From contig CAVUYB010000005.1 in assembly GCA_963745595.1 (NCBI GenBank), positions 124,001 to 188,000 on the forward strand: DNA of 64,000 nucleotides. The letters run 5' to 3'. The position numbers were made by a program, and so were the translations under genes. A model generated the notes under the pieces. It did not search any database. It worked only from the letters and a program-made list of their open reading frames with translations, and was not told where the DNA came from. This DNA comes from DASZUK01 sp963745595. Lineage in GTDB: Bacteria > Actinomycetota > Acidimicrobiia > Acidimicrobiales > RAAP-2. This document shows, in pieces, positions 1 through 9,307 of this stretch. Positions within the stretch are counted from its first letter, which is position 1; every line of letters begins with the position of its first letter.

Positions 1-163
1 CGTAGCCGGCGGGCTGTTTCTTGGGCGACCCGGCGCAGGTCAGTACGCGGACGGTCGTCGCCGCGCCGGCCGGCGCGGCCGAAAGGGCGAGCGACGGTCC
101 GGCCACGCCGATCGCCGCCGCGAGCGCCATGGCCGCCCCCCGAACTGCCGTCCGTCGTCGCAA
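1..163 (-). CDS. Secreted protein, N-terminal part only
   Basis: Only the first 54 or so codons lie in the window; the rest runs off the left edge. A TTG at 163-161 is preceded by GGGAGGA about 7 nt upstream, and it opens with three arginines, a hydrophobic alanine-rich core and an AGAA-type cleavage region near residue 35. This is a classical Sec signal peptide. An internal ATG at 130 would remove the positively charged n-region, so TTG is preferred. The mature part begins TTVRVLTCAGSPKK and includes one cysteine. No family can be named from so little sequence. Confidence 0.6.
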   Translation of the reverse strand, partial: MRRRTAVRGAAMALAAAIGVAGPSLALSAAPAGAATTVRVLTCAGSPKKQPAGY

Positions 164-283
164 GGATCGATCCTCCCGGTCCGTCGTCGTCGGGAGGTCC
201 GGTGGCCCCCCGCCACGGCCGCCACCGTACCGGACGACCTCGCGCCACGGGCACCGGCGTCCGGGCGCCGACCGTGCGGCCGG

Positions 284-868
284 TTAGCGGTTGTCGTCTT
301 CGAGCTGGCCCACTTCCGCTTCGTCGTCGGCTCTTTCGTCTTCAACGGCCCAGCAGCGGTTCGTGAGGTAACGAACCACCCAGAGGCCACCGCCGGCGAT
401 CAGCACTGAGGCGACGACGGTCCCACCCACGACGACGTAGTGCTCCCAGACGAGCAAGCCGAAGGGTGCAGGGTGTTCGAGCACTTGGCCCACGAAGTCG
501 GCAACCGACGCCGCCACCGTCGCCAACAGGAGGACGCCGATCCAGGTCGAGCAGCGCCGGGCCCGCCGGAGATGGCCGGCGCCGCCGGCTTGCTCGCCGT
601 CGACCGAAGCCGACCAGCACCGAACTTGCCGCCAGACGATGCCGAGCGCCACCAGCAGGAACAGTTCGCCCGCGACGGCCCAGCCGGTGGCGGAGGTGAT
701 GACCGTCCCGACGAATGTCTGGGGGAGCTCAACCGGGGCCGAGCCGGTTGCCCCGACGATCCCACCGGCGAGGCCGGCCAGCACCGTGACGGTCATCGCG
801 CCGAGGACGCACGCCGCCAGCACCTCGAGCGGCTCCCAGCCCACGGCCTCGGTCGTCGGCTCGTCCAT
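284..868 (-). CDS. Four-helix integral membrane protein of unknown function
   Basis: The 194-residue product has four clear hydrophobic segments, at roughly residues 13-35, 52-78, 100-125 and 140-165. An arginine-rich cytoplasmic loop lies in the middle, and the tail after residue 170 is acidic (DERADDEAEVGQLEDD). I do not recognise the family. ATG 868 is chosen over GTG 883 because a GGGGGGTG tract sits about 8 nt upstream of the ATG. It lies 35 bp downstream of tag on the same strand and could share its transcript. Nothing in the sequence indicates a substrate. Confidence 0.7.
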   Translation of the reverse strand: MDEPTTEAVGWEPLEVLAACVLGAMTVTVLAGLAGGIVGATGSAPVELPQTFVGTVITSATGWAVAGELFLLVALGIVWRQVRCWSASVDGEQAGGAGHLRRARRCSTWIGVLLLATVAASVADFVGQVLEHPAPFGLLVWEHYVVVGGTVVASVLIAGGGLWVVRYLTNRCWAVEDERADDEAEVGQLEDDNR

Positions 869-903
869 GCGTGCACCCCCCACGGAGGGGGGAGCCTACG
901 CGC

Positions 904-1518
904 TCAGCCGGTGAGCTCGTCGTACCGGAAGCAGGTGGTCAGGTGATCGTTGACGACGCCGGCGGCCTGGAGGTAGGCGTAGCAGATGGTCGAGCCGACG
1001 AACCGGAAGCCGCGCCGGCGGAGGTCGGCGCTGACGGCGTCGGAGAGCGCGGAGGTGGCCGGCACGTGGCCGATGGCCGGCCAGTGATTGACGACCGGTT
1101 GCCCGTCGACGAAGCCCCAGAGGTAGTCGTCGAAGCTGCCGAGCTCTTCTTGGACCGCGAGGAAGTGGCCGGCGTTGCCGATGGTGGCCTGGATCTTCTG
1201 CCGGTGGCGGATGATGCCGGGGTCGCCCATGAGCGACTCGGCCTTCTTCTCGGTGAACCGGGCCACCTTGGCCGGGTCGAAGTCGGCGAAGGCCTGGCGG
1301 TAGCCGTCGCGCCGCTTGAGGACGGTCAGCCAGCTCAGGCCGGCCTGAGCACCTTCGAGGACGAGGAGCTCGAAGTGCCGGCGGTCGTCGTGCACCGGGA
1401 CGCCCCACTCCTCGTCGTGGTACGGCGCCAGCCACGGGCCGGTGGCCCAGCCGCAGCGGGGCCGGCCGTCGTCGGTCCAATCATCGGCGGGCCGGTTGTC
1501 GTCCGGCAGGCGAGCCAT
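904..1518 (-). CDS. tag: DNA-3-methyladenine glycosylase I
   Basis: This cytoplasmic base-excision repair enzyme removes 3-methyladenine from alkylated DNA. The family zinc site is complete: Cys22 (PRCGW), His34 (APYHDEEWG), His192 and Cys196 (NDHLTTCFRY). The catalytic-region motif LVLEGAQAGLSW with Glu55 is present. The 204 residues match the family length plus a short N-terminal extension. A TACGCT -10 box ends 6 nt before ATG 1518 with no Shine-Dalgarno, so the message is probably leaderless. The gene is divergent from the DUF1275 gene, with only 38 bp between the two starts. Confidence 0.93.
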   Translation of the reverse strand: MARLPDDNRPADDWTDDGRPRCGWATGPWLAPYHDEEWGVPVHDDRRHFELLVLEGAQAGLSWLTVLKRRDGYRQAFADFDPAKVARFTEKKAESLMGDPGIIRHRQKIQATIGNAGHFLAVQEELGSFDDYLWGFVDGQPVVNHWPAIGHVPATSALSDAVSADLRRRGFRFVGSTICYAYLQAAGVVNDHLTTCFRYDELTG

Positions 1519-1556
1519 CCCCGGAGCGTAGGTCGGGGCGGCCGATACTGGACCAC

Positions 1557-2273
1557 ATGAGGCGGGCCGGCGAGGGCGGGGGCGACGTCCTCTCGCGGAT
1601 GGTGCTGGCCGGGTTGTTCCTACTGGCGGCCACCACCGGCATGGTCGATGCGACGACGTTCCTCGGGCTCGGCCGGGTGTTCACGGCCAACATGACCGGC
1701 AACGTGCTGCTGCTCGGCTTCTCGTCGACCACTCGGCCCGACGGGTACACGCAGAGCACCATCCTCTACGGCGGGCTGGCCGCCCTGCTGGCCTTCGTGT
1801 CGGGGGCCCTCCTCGGCGCGGCCGTCGCCGGCCGCCGGGACGCGACCGCCCGGTTCAGGGCCGGCTTCGGCACCGAATGGGTGTTCTTGGCCACGGCCGC
1901 CGTCCTCCTGTTCGACACGGGGGCCACCCGGGGTGGACTGCGCTACGTCGTCCTCGTTCTCTTCGGCTTGTCGATGGGCTTCCAGAGCTCCGTCGTCCGC
2001 CGGATGGGGGTCCCCGACATCAATACGACCGTCCTCACCACCACCATGGCCGGCCTGGCCTCCGACGTCGTGGCGGTGGCCGGCCGGGCCGCCCGGGTGG
2101 CGCGGCGGGTGGCGACGGTGGCGTTCCTCTTCGTCGGCGCGGCGGTTGGCGCGGTGCTCGAGGAGCAGGGTGTCCGCTGGAGCGCGCTCGGGGCGCTCGC
2201 CGCTCTCAGCCTCGGCGTCCTGCTGATGGGCTTCGGCGGAGCCCTGCGACCGGGTGGGGACCTGTCGGTCTGA
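1557..2273 (+). CDS. DUF1275 (YoaK-type) membrane protein
   Basis: A 238-residue protein with six or so hydrophobic helices and the family signatures: GMVDATTFLGLG near residue 28, TANMTGNVLLLG near residue 44, and SMGFQSSVVRRMGVPDINTTVLTTTM near residue 140 (an amphipathic segment followed by the second conserved block). The molecular role of the family is not established. GATACT ends 7 nt before ATG 1557 without a Shine-Dalgarno, suggesting a leaderless message. It ends 1 bp before the stop of the convergent acyl-CoA synthetase. A paralogue lies at 48756-49451. Confidence 0.88.
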   Translation: MRRAGEGGGDVLSRMVLAGLFLLAATTGMVDATTFLGLGRVFTANMTGNVLLLGFSSTTRPDGYTQSTILYGGLAALLAFVSGALLGAAVAGRRDATARFRAGFGTEWVFLATAAVLLFDTGATRGGLRYVVLVLFGLSMGFQSSVVRRMGVPDINTTVLTTTMAGLASDVVAVAGRAARVARRVATVAFLFVGAAVGAVLEEQGVRWSALGALAALSLGVLLMGFGGALRPGGDLSV

Positions 2274-2274
2274 T

Positions 2275-3960
2275 TCAGCTTTTCTCGGCCTGCTCCCGGG
2301 CCCACCGGTAGTCCGCCTTGCCGGACGGTGACCGCTGGATCTCGTCGACGAAGACGACGGCCTTCGGGAGCTTGTAGCGGGCGACGTACTCGGACGCGTG
2401 GTCGACGATCTCGGCCGCGGTCGCCGACTGGCCGTCACCGAGCTGGACGACGGCCACGACTTCCTGGCCCCACCGGGTGCTCGGTCGGCCGGCGACGACG
2501 ACGTCGACGACGGCCGGGTGGCCGGCGATGGCCCGCTCGACCTCCTCGGCGAAGATCTTCTCGCCGCCGGAGTTGATCGTCACCGAGTCCCGCCCGAGCA
2601 GCTCGATCTCGCCGTCGGCCAGGTGCCGGGCCCGGTCGCCGGGGATCGAGTACCGCGTGCCGTCGATCACCGGGAACGTGCGGGCGGTCTTGGCCTCGTC
2701 GCCCAGGTAGCCGAGCGGCACCGACCCGGTCTGGGCCAGCCAGCCGTTTCCGTCGTGGCCGGGGGCGAGCACCGAGCCGAGATCCTCGTCGACGACGACC
2801 GCCCCGGGACCGGGGCGAAAGCGCGGGGTGGCGCCGCCGTCGGTGGCGCCGTTGGCGACGGCATGCATCTGGGCGCCGGTCTCCGACGAGCCGGCCGAGT
2901 CGCTGATGATCAGCGTCGGCAGGTGGGCGAGGGCGAGCTGGCGAACCGCGGGGGTGAGCGGGGCGCCGCCGTTGCCCACCGCGTACAGCGACGACGTGTC
3001 GTAGTCGCCGCGGTCCAGCTCGTCGAGGAGCGGGCGCAGCATGGCGTCGCCGACGATCGTGAGCGTGTTGATGCCCTCCCGCTCCACCGTCCGCCAGACG
3101 TCGGCCGGGTCGAGGTGGCGGGGGTCGTCCGGCAGCACGATCGTGGCGCCTTCGGTCATCATCATGAACGTCGCCCACTGGGCGGCGCCGTGCATCAGCG
3201 GCGGGAGCACGCCGAGCTTGAGCCGTAGGCCGTTCTCGACCCGGGCGGCCAGGTCGTCGTAGCTGGTGACCAGCTCCCACGTCCCGACCCGGCGGCCGCC
3301 CATGGCGGCGACGAAGATGTCGTGCTGGCGCCAGAGCACGCCCTTGGGCATGCCGGTCGTCCCGCCGGTGTAGAGGATGTAGAGATCGTCCGGGGACGGT
3401 TCGACGTCCGGCCCGTCGGGCGAACCGGCGGCCAGCGCGTCCTCGTAGCGGACCGCGCCGGGCAACGGGTCGTGGCCTGACTCGTCGTCGACGTGGAGCA
3501 GGACGTCGATCGGCGGCACCTCGTCGAGCACCTCGGCCAGCGTCGGGGCGAGCGAGGCGTGGTAGATGACCGCCCGCGGCGCGCCGTCGCGCAACAGGTA
3601 CCGCAGCTCCTCGCCGACGTAGCGGTAGTTGACGTTGAACGGTGCCACCCGGGCCCGGTAGGCGCCGACCATGCCTTCGAGGTACTCGTTGCCGTTGTAG
3701 AGGGCGAGCGCGACGTGGTCCTGGCCGGACCGATGTCCGGCCAACCCAGCCCGTCCAGCCAGCCCGACCCGCTCCGTGCGGACGCCGAGACCGCGGTCGT
3801 GGAGGTACGACGCCAGCCGCCGGGACCGCTCGGCGACTTCGCCGTACGTGAGTCGCCGGTCGCGCCAGACGAGGCACTCGCCGTCCGGCAGGACCTCGGC
3901 GATCGTCTCGACGACCCTAGCCAGATTGAACTGCGTTTCTTCGATCGGTGTTCCCCCCAT
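2275..3960 (-). CDS. Acyl-CoA synthetase (AMP-forming, FadD family)
   Basis: Activates a carboxylic acid to its CoA thioester through an acyl-adenylate. The P-loop-like motif YTGGTTGMPKG is at residues 197-207. The hinge and C-terminal motifs follow (GDRARHLADGEIELLGRDSVTINSGGEKIFAEEVE) and the catalytic lysine region PSGKADYRWA is at the extreme C terminus. Its 561 residues fit the long fatty-acid or steroid-side-chain ligases of actinobacteria (FadD17/FadD19-like), which is inference only. An extra glycine/arginine-rich stretch at residues 60-82 (TERVGLAGRAGLAGHRSG) interrupts the usual N-terminal fold. The substrate cannot be assigned. Confidence 0.88.
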   Translation of the reverse strand: MGGTPIEETQFNLARVVETIAEVLPDGECLVWRDRRLTYGEVAERSRRLASYLHDRGLGVRTERVGLAGRAGLAGHRSGQDHVALALYNGNEYLEGMVGAYRARVAPFNVNYRYVGEELRYLLRDGAPRAVIYHASLAPTLAEVLDEVPPIDVLLHVDDESGHDPLPGAVRYEDALAAGSPDGPDVEPSPDDLYILYTGGTTGMPKGVLWRQHDIFVAAMGGRRVGTWELVTSYDDLAARVENGLRLKLGVLPPLMHGAAQWATFMMMTEGATIVLPDDPRHLDPADVWRTVEREGINTLTIVGDAMLRPLLDELDRGDYDTSSLYAVGNGGAPLTPAVRQLALAHLPTLIISDSAGSSETGAQMHAVANGATDGGATPRFRPGPGAVVVDEDLGSVLAPGHDGNGWLAQTGSVPLGYLGDEAKTARTFPVIDGTRYSIPGDRARHLADGEIELLGRDSVTINSGGEKIFAEEVERAIAGHPAVVDVVVAGRPSTRWGQEVVAVVQLGDGQSATAAEIVDHASEYVARYKLPKAVVFVDEIQRSPSGKADYRWAREQAEKS

Positions 3961-4205
3961 TCTGCCGAGGCTAAACGACCGCCGACGCGGTCTCGGTCGC
4001 CGGTGGACGTTCCCGCTGGGCTCCGGTCATCGGCGTCGTAAATCGCCTCCCTGGGGCCTGATTACGCCGAAATCATGAACTGTGTAGGCACAAAGTGCCG
4101 GAACCACGTGGATTTTCTCTTGACACGCCCCGAAGTCGGCGCGTCAATGCCGTATCGGAGGAGCGCCACCTGCCGAGGCCGGTGGCCGACAGGAGGGGGT
4201 TGGAC

Positions 4206-5762
4206 GTGGACGACCTCACGGGGCCGGCAGTCGACGGACACGACGCGGACACCCGCCTGCTCCACCAGATGGGCTATGCGCAGGAGCTGCGCCGGCGGAT
4301 GGGCGGGTTCTCGAACTTCGCCGTCTCCTTCACGATCATCTCGATCCTGTCGGGCTGCCTGACGCTCTACGGGTTCGGGATGACCCACGGCGGTCCGATG
4401 GCGATGACGATCGGGTGGCCGATCGTCGGTCTGCTCGTCGTCCTGGTCGGACTGGCGATGGCCGAGGTCTGCTCGAGCTACCCGACCGCCGGGGGCCTGT
4501 ACTACTGGGCGGCCAAGCTGGCTCCCCAGTCGGGAAAGAACCCGGCTGCCTGGAGCTGGTTCTGCGGCTGGTTCAACCTGCTGGGCCAGGTGGCGGTGAC
4601 GGCCGGCATCGACTTCGGTGCCGCGTTGTTCGCCACCGCCTTCCTCAACCTGACCACCGGGCTGTCGGCCACGCACTGGCACGTGGTCATCGCCTACGCC
4701 GTCATTCTCGCCCTGCACGGGTTGCTGAACACCTTCGGCGTCCGCGTCGTCGCGCTCCTGTCCGACGTCAGCGTCTGGTGGCACATTCTCGGGGTCCTGA
4801 CGATCGTCATCGTGCTGTTCGCCGTCCCGGCCCACCATCAGTCGGCGTCGTTCGTGTTCGGCCACTTCGTCAACGAGAGCGGGTTCACCGGCTGGGGCTC
4901 GTCGGTGTACATCTTCTTCATCGGCCTGTTGGTGGCCCAGTACACGTTCACCGGCTACGACGCCTCGGCGCACATGACCGAGGAGACCCACAACGCCAAC
5001 GTCGCCGGCCCTCGGGGGATCGTCATGTCGATCGTGGTCTCCCTCGTCGCCGGCTGGGTGCTGCTCATCGGGGTGACGTTCGCCATCCAGAACTACAGCG
5101 GCGAGATCGCCTCGACCACCGGCGTCCCGCCGGCGCAGATCTTCATCGACTCGGTCGGCCGGGTGGGGGGCGAGCTGCTCCTGCTGATCGCCATCGTGGC
5201 CCAGCTGTTCTGCGGGATGGCGTCGGTCACGGCCAACAGCCGGATGATCTACGCGTTCTCCCGGGACGGCGCCGTCCCGGGCTCCTCCCACTGGCACAAG
5301 ATCAACCGCCGGACCGGCACGCCGACCAACTCCATCTGGTTCGCCGTGGTCTTCGCCTTCATCCTGGGCCTGCCCTACGGGTGGAGCCCGGTGGCCTACG
5401 CCGCGGTCACGTCCATCGCGGTCATCGGGCTGTACATCGCCTACATCATTCCGATCTTCCTCCGACTGCGGGCCAAGGACCGGTTCGAGCGGGGCCCGTG
5501 GAACCTGGGCAAGTGGACCTATCTGATCGGGTGGGTGGCCACGGTCTGGGTGGTCCTCATCTGCTTCCTGTTCATGCTGCCGCAGACATCCCCGGTGACT
5601 GCCCACACCTTCAACTACGCGCCGGTGGCGGTCGGCGTGGTGGTGCTCCTCGCCGGCGGCTGGTGGCTGCTCTCGGCCCGCAAGTGGTTCAAGGGTCCGA
5701 AGGTGCAGGGCACGCCCGAGCAGCTGGCTCGCATCGAGCGGGAGCTCGAGCCGGTGTCATGA
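4206..5762 (+). CDS. APC-superfamily amino acid/amine permease
   Basis: A 518-residue transporter with about twelve membrane helices. It starts FSNFAVSFTIISILSGC and TAGGLYYWAAKLA, the hallmark blocks of the amino acid/polyamine/choline (APC) family. GTG 4206 is chosen because AGGAGGGGG lies at 4191-4199; the reading frame is open further upstream, but without a ribosome site or homology. It is followed within 8 and 11 bp by an aldehyde dehydrogenase and an SDR oxidoreductase, forming an operon for uptake and oxidation of an amine or amino acid. A lone TTGACA at 4120-4125 may belong to its promoter, although no good -10 is visible. Confidence 0.87.
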   Translation: MDDLTGPAVDGHDADTRLLHQMGYAQELRRRMGGFSNFAVSFTIISILSGCLTLYGFGMTHGGPMAMTIGWPIVGLLVVLVGLAMAEVCSSYPTAGGLYYWAAKLAPQSGKNPAAWSWFCGWFNLLGQVAVTAGIDFGAALFATAFLNLTTGLSATHWHVVIAYAVILALHGLLNTFGVRVVALLSDVSVWWHILGVLTIVIVLFAVPAHHQSASFVFGHFVNESGFTGWGSSVYIFFIGLLVAQYTFTGYDASAHMTEETHNANVAGPRGIVMSIVVSLVAGWVLLIGVTFAIQNYSGEIASTTGVPPAQIFIDSVGRVGGELLLLIAIVAQLFCGMASVTANSRMIYAFSRDGAVPGSSHWHKINRRTGTPTNSIWFAVVFAFILGLPYGWSPVAYAAVTSIAVIGLYIAYIIPIFLRLRAKDRFERGPWNLGKWTYLIGWVATVWVVLICFLFMLPQTSPVTAHTFNYAPVAVGVVVLLAGGWWLLSARKWFKGPKVQGTPEQLARIERELEPVS

Positions 5763-5769
5763 TCGCTGC

Positions 5770-7125
5770 GTGACACTCGTCAACCCGGCGACGGCGGAGG
5801 TCATCGCCACGGTCCCCTCGGCCACCGCGGCGGAGGTCGACGCGGCGATCGGCCGGGCGGCGGCGGCGTTCGACGGCTGGCGGGCGGTGGCGCCGAGCGA
5901 CCGGGCCCGCCTGCTCCGGCGGTTCGCCGGCGTCGTCGACGACCACGTCGACGAGCTGGCCGCCCTGGAAGTGGCGAACGCCGGGCACGTGATCGGCAAC
6001 GCCCGCTGGGAGGCCGGCAACGTCCGGGACGTCCTCGACTACTACGCCGGCGCGCCGGAGCGGATGAGCGGGCGGCAGATCCCGGTGGCTGGCGGGGTCA
6101 GCCTGACGTTCCACGAGCCGCTGGGCGTCGTCGGGATCATCGTCCCGTGGAACTTTCCGATGGCCATCGCCGGCTGGGGGTTCGCCCCGGCGCTGGCGGC
6201 CGGCAACACGGTCGTCCTCAAGCCGGCCGCGCTCACGCCGCTGAGCGCCATCCGGCTGGGCGAGCTGGCCGTCGAGGCCGGCCTACCGGCGGCCGTATTC
6301 CAAGTGGTCCCGGGTAGCGGCTCGGTCGTCGGTTGGCGGTTCGTGACGCACCCGGCGGTTCGCAAGGTCTGCTTCACCGGCTCGACCGACGTCGGTCGGC
6401 GGATCATGGCCGGCGGCGCGGCGCAGGTGAAGCGGGTCACCCTCGAGCTCGGCGGCAAGTCGGCGAACATCGTCTTCGCCGACGCGGACATCGAAGAGGC
6501 GGCCGCCCGGGCGCCGTACGGGGTCTTCGACAACGCCGGCCAGGACTGCTGCGCCCGCTCGCGCCTCCTGGTCGAGCGCCGGATCTACGACCGGTTCCTC
6601 GAGCTCCTGGAGCCGGCTGTCCAGGGCGTCGTCGTTGGCGATCCGACCGACGAGGCCAGCGAGATGGGCCCACTCATCTCCGACGCCCACCGCCAGGAGG
6701 TGGCCGCGTTCGTCCCCGACGGCGCGCCGGTCGCCTGTCGCGGCTCGGCGCCGGACGGCCCGGGCTTCTGGTACCCGCCGACCGTGCTCGCCCCGGTCGC
6801 CCCGGACGACCGGGCGGTGACCGACGAGATCTTCGGTCCGGTCGTCGTCGTCGTCCCGTTCGACGACGAAGCCGATGCGGTCCGCATCGCCAACGACACC
6901 GACTACGGCCTCTCCGGGTCGATCTGGACCCGTGACGTCGGCAAGGCGCTGCGGGTGGCCCGGGCCGTCGAGACCGGGAACCTCTCGGTGAACTCCCACT
7001 CGTCCGTGCGCTACTGGACGCCGTTCGGTGGCTTCAAGCAGTCCGGGATCGGGCGCGAGCTCGGCCCTGATGCCACCGACGCGTTCACCGACGTCAAGAC
7101 CGTCTTCGTCTCGACCGACCCCTGA
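5770..7125 (+). CDS. NAD(P)-dependent aldehyde dehydrogenase
   Basis: Oxidises an aldehyde to its acid. The family hallmarks are present: PWNFP at 126-130, the glutamate motif LELGGKS with Glu226, and the nucleophile block NAGQDC with Cys260. The C-terminal FGGFKQSGIGRE is also present. At 451 residues it is slightly shorter than the usual 475-500, through small gaps around residues 290-310. It starts GTG 8 nt after the permease stop and is followed by an SDR gene, so it probably oxidises an aminoaldehyde or betaine-type aldehyde made from the imported substrate. Closest in style to gamma-aminobutyraldehyde or betaine-aldehyde dehydrogenases; the substrate is inferred. Confidence 0.9.
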   Translation: MTLVNPATAEVIATVPSATAAEVDAAIGRAAAAFDGWRAVAPSDRARLLRRFAGVVDDHVDELAALEVANAGHVIGNARWEAGNVRDVLDYYAGAPERMSGRQIPVAGGVSLTFHEPLGVVGIIVPWNFPMAIAGWGFAPALAAGNTVVLKPAALTPLSAIRLGELAVEAGLPAAVFQVVPGSGSVVGWRFVTHPAVRKVCFTGSTDVGRRIMAGGAAQVKRVTLELGGKSANIVFADADIEEAAARAPYGVFDNAGQDCCARSRLLVERRIYDRFLELLEPAVQGVVVGDPTDEASEMGPLISDAHRQEVAAFVPDGAPVACRGSAPDGPGFWYPPTVLAPVAPDDRAVTDEIFGPVVVVVPFDDEADAVRIANDTDYGLSGSIWTRDVGKALRVARAVETGNLSVNSHSSVRYWTPFGGFKQSGIGRELGPDATDAFTDVKTVFVSTDP

Positions 7126-7135
7126 GGAGGACTTC

Positions 7136-7915
7136 GTGAGCACCGTCCGGGCGAGCCGGCTGGAGGGAAAGGTGGCGGTCGTCACCGGCGCCGGCAGCGG
7201 CATCGGCCGGGCGATGGCGGAACGGTTCGCGGCCGAAGGGGCGGCGGTCGTCGTCGCCGATGTCGACGAGGCGGCGGGCGCGACGACGGCCGAGGCGATC
7301 GGCGGCCGGTTCGTCGCGACCGACGTCACCGACCCGTCCGCCGTCCGGGCGATGTACGCGGCGGCGGTGGCCACCTACGGCGGCATCGACGTGTGCTGCA
7401 ACAACGCGGGCATCTCGCCGCCGGACGACGACTCGATCCTGGAGACCGAGATGGACGCCTGGCGGCGCGTGCAAGAGGTCAACCTGACGTCGGTCTACCT
7501 GTGCTGCAAGTACGGCATCCCATACCTCGTCGAACGCGGCGGCGGGTCGGTCGTGAACACGGCGTCGTTCGTGGCGGTCATGGGCGCGGCGACGAGCCAG
7601 ATCTCGTACACCGCGTCGAAGGGCGGCGTGCTGGCGATGTCCCGGGAGCTCGGCGTGCAGTTCGCCCGGCAGGGCGTCCGGGTGAACGCGCTCTGCCCCG
7701 GCCCGGTCAACACGCCGCTGCTCCAGGAGTTGTTCGCCAAGGATCCCGAACGAGCGGCCCGCCGGCTCGTCCACATCCCGATGGGCCGGTTCGCCGAACC
7801 GGAGGAGATCGCCGCCGCCGCCGCCTTCTTGGCTTCCGACGACGCGTCGTTCGTCACCGCGTCGACGTTCCTGGTCGACGGCGGCATCCACGCCGCCTAC
7901 GTCACCCCGCTCTGA
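7136..7915 (+). CDS. SDR-family NAD(P)-dependent oxidoreductase
   Basis: A classical short-chain dehydrogenase of 259 residues. It has the cofactor motif TGAGSGIG at 17-24, NNAG at 89-92, and the catalytic Ser144, Tyr158 and Lys162 (SYTASKGG). The C-terminal NALCPGPVNTPLL and FLASDDASFVTASTFLVDGG complete the fold. GTG 7136 is chosen for the GAGGAGG at 7124-7130; the frame is open upstream but overlaps the dehydrogenase. It is the last gene of the permease/aldehyde dehydrogenase operon. The 3' end overlaps the repaired end of the convergent GH43 gene by 19 bp. Confidence 0.9.
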   Translation: MSTVRASRLEGKVAVVTGAGSGIGRAMAERFAAEGAAVVVADVDEAAGATTAEAIGGRFVATDVTDPSAVRAMYAAAVATYGGIDVCCNNAGISPPDDDSILETEMDAWRRVQEVNLTSVYLCCKYGIPYLVERGGGSVVNTASFVAVMGAATSQISYTASKGGVLAMSRELGVQFARQGVRVNALCPGPVNTPLLQELFAKDPERAARRLVHIPMGRFAEPEEIAAAAAFLASDDASFVTASTFLVDGGIHAAYVTPL

Positions 7916-9307
7916 GCTGCCCGGCCGGCCGGCGTCGTTCGGCCGGCCCCGTCGTCCGGCCCGTCGTCCGCGTCGGCCGGCGCGGCCGGCCGACACGGGG
8001 AGCGGCAGGACGGGCGGTTCGAGTGGCGGCGGCGCCGAACGGGGCGCCGACGGGGGGACCTCAGGGGCGGGAGCGGCAATGTACGGGCCGGCCGGACCGA
8101 AGCCGAGGCGAAGCATGGCCACTGGCCGGGGCGGGGTTGTGAAGCTGGGGACGTCGGACCGCCAGGGGGTGTAGAGCAGCCAGATGCCGGCGGCGTCGCG
8201 GAACACGGACGGCTCGCCGGGACCGGCGCCCTGGTCGTTCGAGCCCAGGAACGGTTGGGTGGACGAGTCGGCGCACGGCCCGAGCGGGCCGGCGCAGCGG
8301 GCGACGCCGATGGCGTAGCCCGGCTGGTTGAACCAGGCGCCGGAGTAGAAGAGCCAGTACGCCCCCTGGGCCCAGACGAGATCGGGGGCCTCGACGATCC
8401 GGCCCTGCCAGGGCTCGTCGGGCCCGAAGATGCGGGTCGGCTGGCCGTCGAGGTGCAGGCCGTCGGGGCTGAGCGGCTGGGAGTAGATGTTCGTCAGCTC
8501 GGTGCCGTTCACGTCGGCGTTGTCGTCGGACTTCCAGATCAGGTACGTCGTCCCGTCGACGTCGGTGAACGTCCGCGGGTCGATCGACCCGCGTTGGTCG
8601 AGCTGGCAGACGAACGGCTGCGGTTCGGCGGTGAACGGCCCGAGCGGTGACGGGCCGGACGCGATGCCGATGCACTGGTCGGCCGGATCGGTGCCGACGA
8701 CGATCGAGGTGAAGTACAAGACGTAGTGATCGCCGAACCGGTGGACGTCCGGCGCCCAGGTGAACCCGGGAACGGCCCAGGCCGGCAGAGCGGGCATGGC
8801 GTCGCGCAGCGGGCCGAGCGCGGTGAGCGAGCGGCCGGCGGTGACCGGGATGTTGTTCCCGGTCTGGTCGCCCTGGCTGGTGTACAGGTAGTCGGTGCCG
8901 TTCTCGACGAGCACGAACGGGTCGGGGGCGTCGCGGCCGGTGACGACGAACTGCCCCGGCGACGCGGCCTCGGCCGCGGCGGCCGCCGCCGGCTCGTAGT
9001 AGGCCGACCGGGTGCCCGGCACCGCGGCTCCGGTCGCCGTGCCGAGGGCGCCCACCGCGGCCAGCCCGCTGCCGGCAGACTCCTTCCCGCTCGTCGATCG
9101 CTGACCGGCACGCCCGCCGGCGGGCGGCGGATCGGCTCGGCTGCTGGCGGCTGGTGGATCAGCCCGCCCGCCCGCTGGCGAACCACCGGCCAGGACGAGG
9201 CCGAGACCGGTGCCGGCCACGACGACGGCCACGGCCAGCAGGCCGACGACGACCCGTCGACCGCGCCTGGGTACGGTCCCCGGAACTGCTCCCCGTGGCG
9301 TCGCCAT
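7897..9307 (-). CDS. Secreted or membrane-anchored GH43-like glycosidase (frame break near 7981)
   Basis: An N-terminal transmembrane or signal segment (residues 19-42) is followed by a low-complexity Ala/Gly/Pro linker, then a five-bladed GH43-type domain at about residues 115-410. Candidate acids are the Asp of APDPFV, the Asp of SIDPRTF and the Glu of EAPDL. GH43 enzymes cleave arabinan or xylan side chains; activity is inferred. The uninterrupted frame would run to 7094, fully antisense to the SDR gene with an arginine-rich tail. Moving +1 near 7981 gives a coding-like tail rich in DDGPDDGAG, ending at TAG 7897, which is the more believable end. A paralogue lies at 31471-32868. Confidence 0.7.

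Noticed and set aside
4120..4150. Full sigma-70-type promoter before the permease
   Set aside because: TTGACA at 4120 is good, but no acceptable -10 lies 16-19 bp downstream.
4062..5606. Long reverse-strand frame opposite the permease
   Set aside because: The product is Asp/Arg/His-rich with no hydrophobic segments or motifs and is an antisense shadow of an obvious permease.
7094..7896. Antisense continuation of the GH43 frame through the SDR gene
   Set aside because: The translation is arginine-rich and mirrors the SDR codons; the SDR gene has all its catalytic motifs. A +1 end at 7897 explains the region better.
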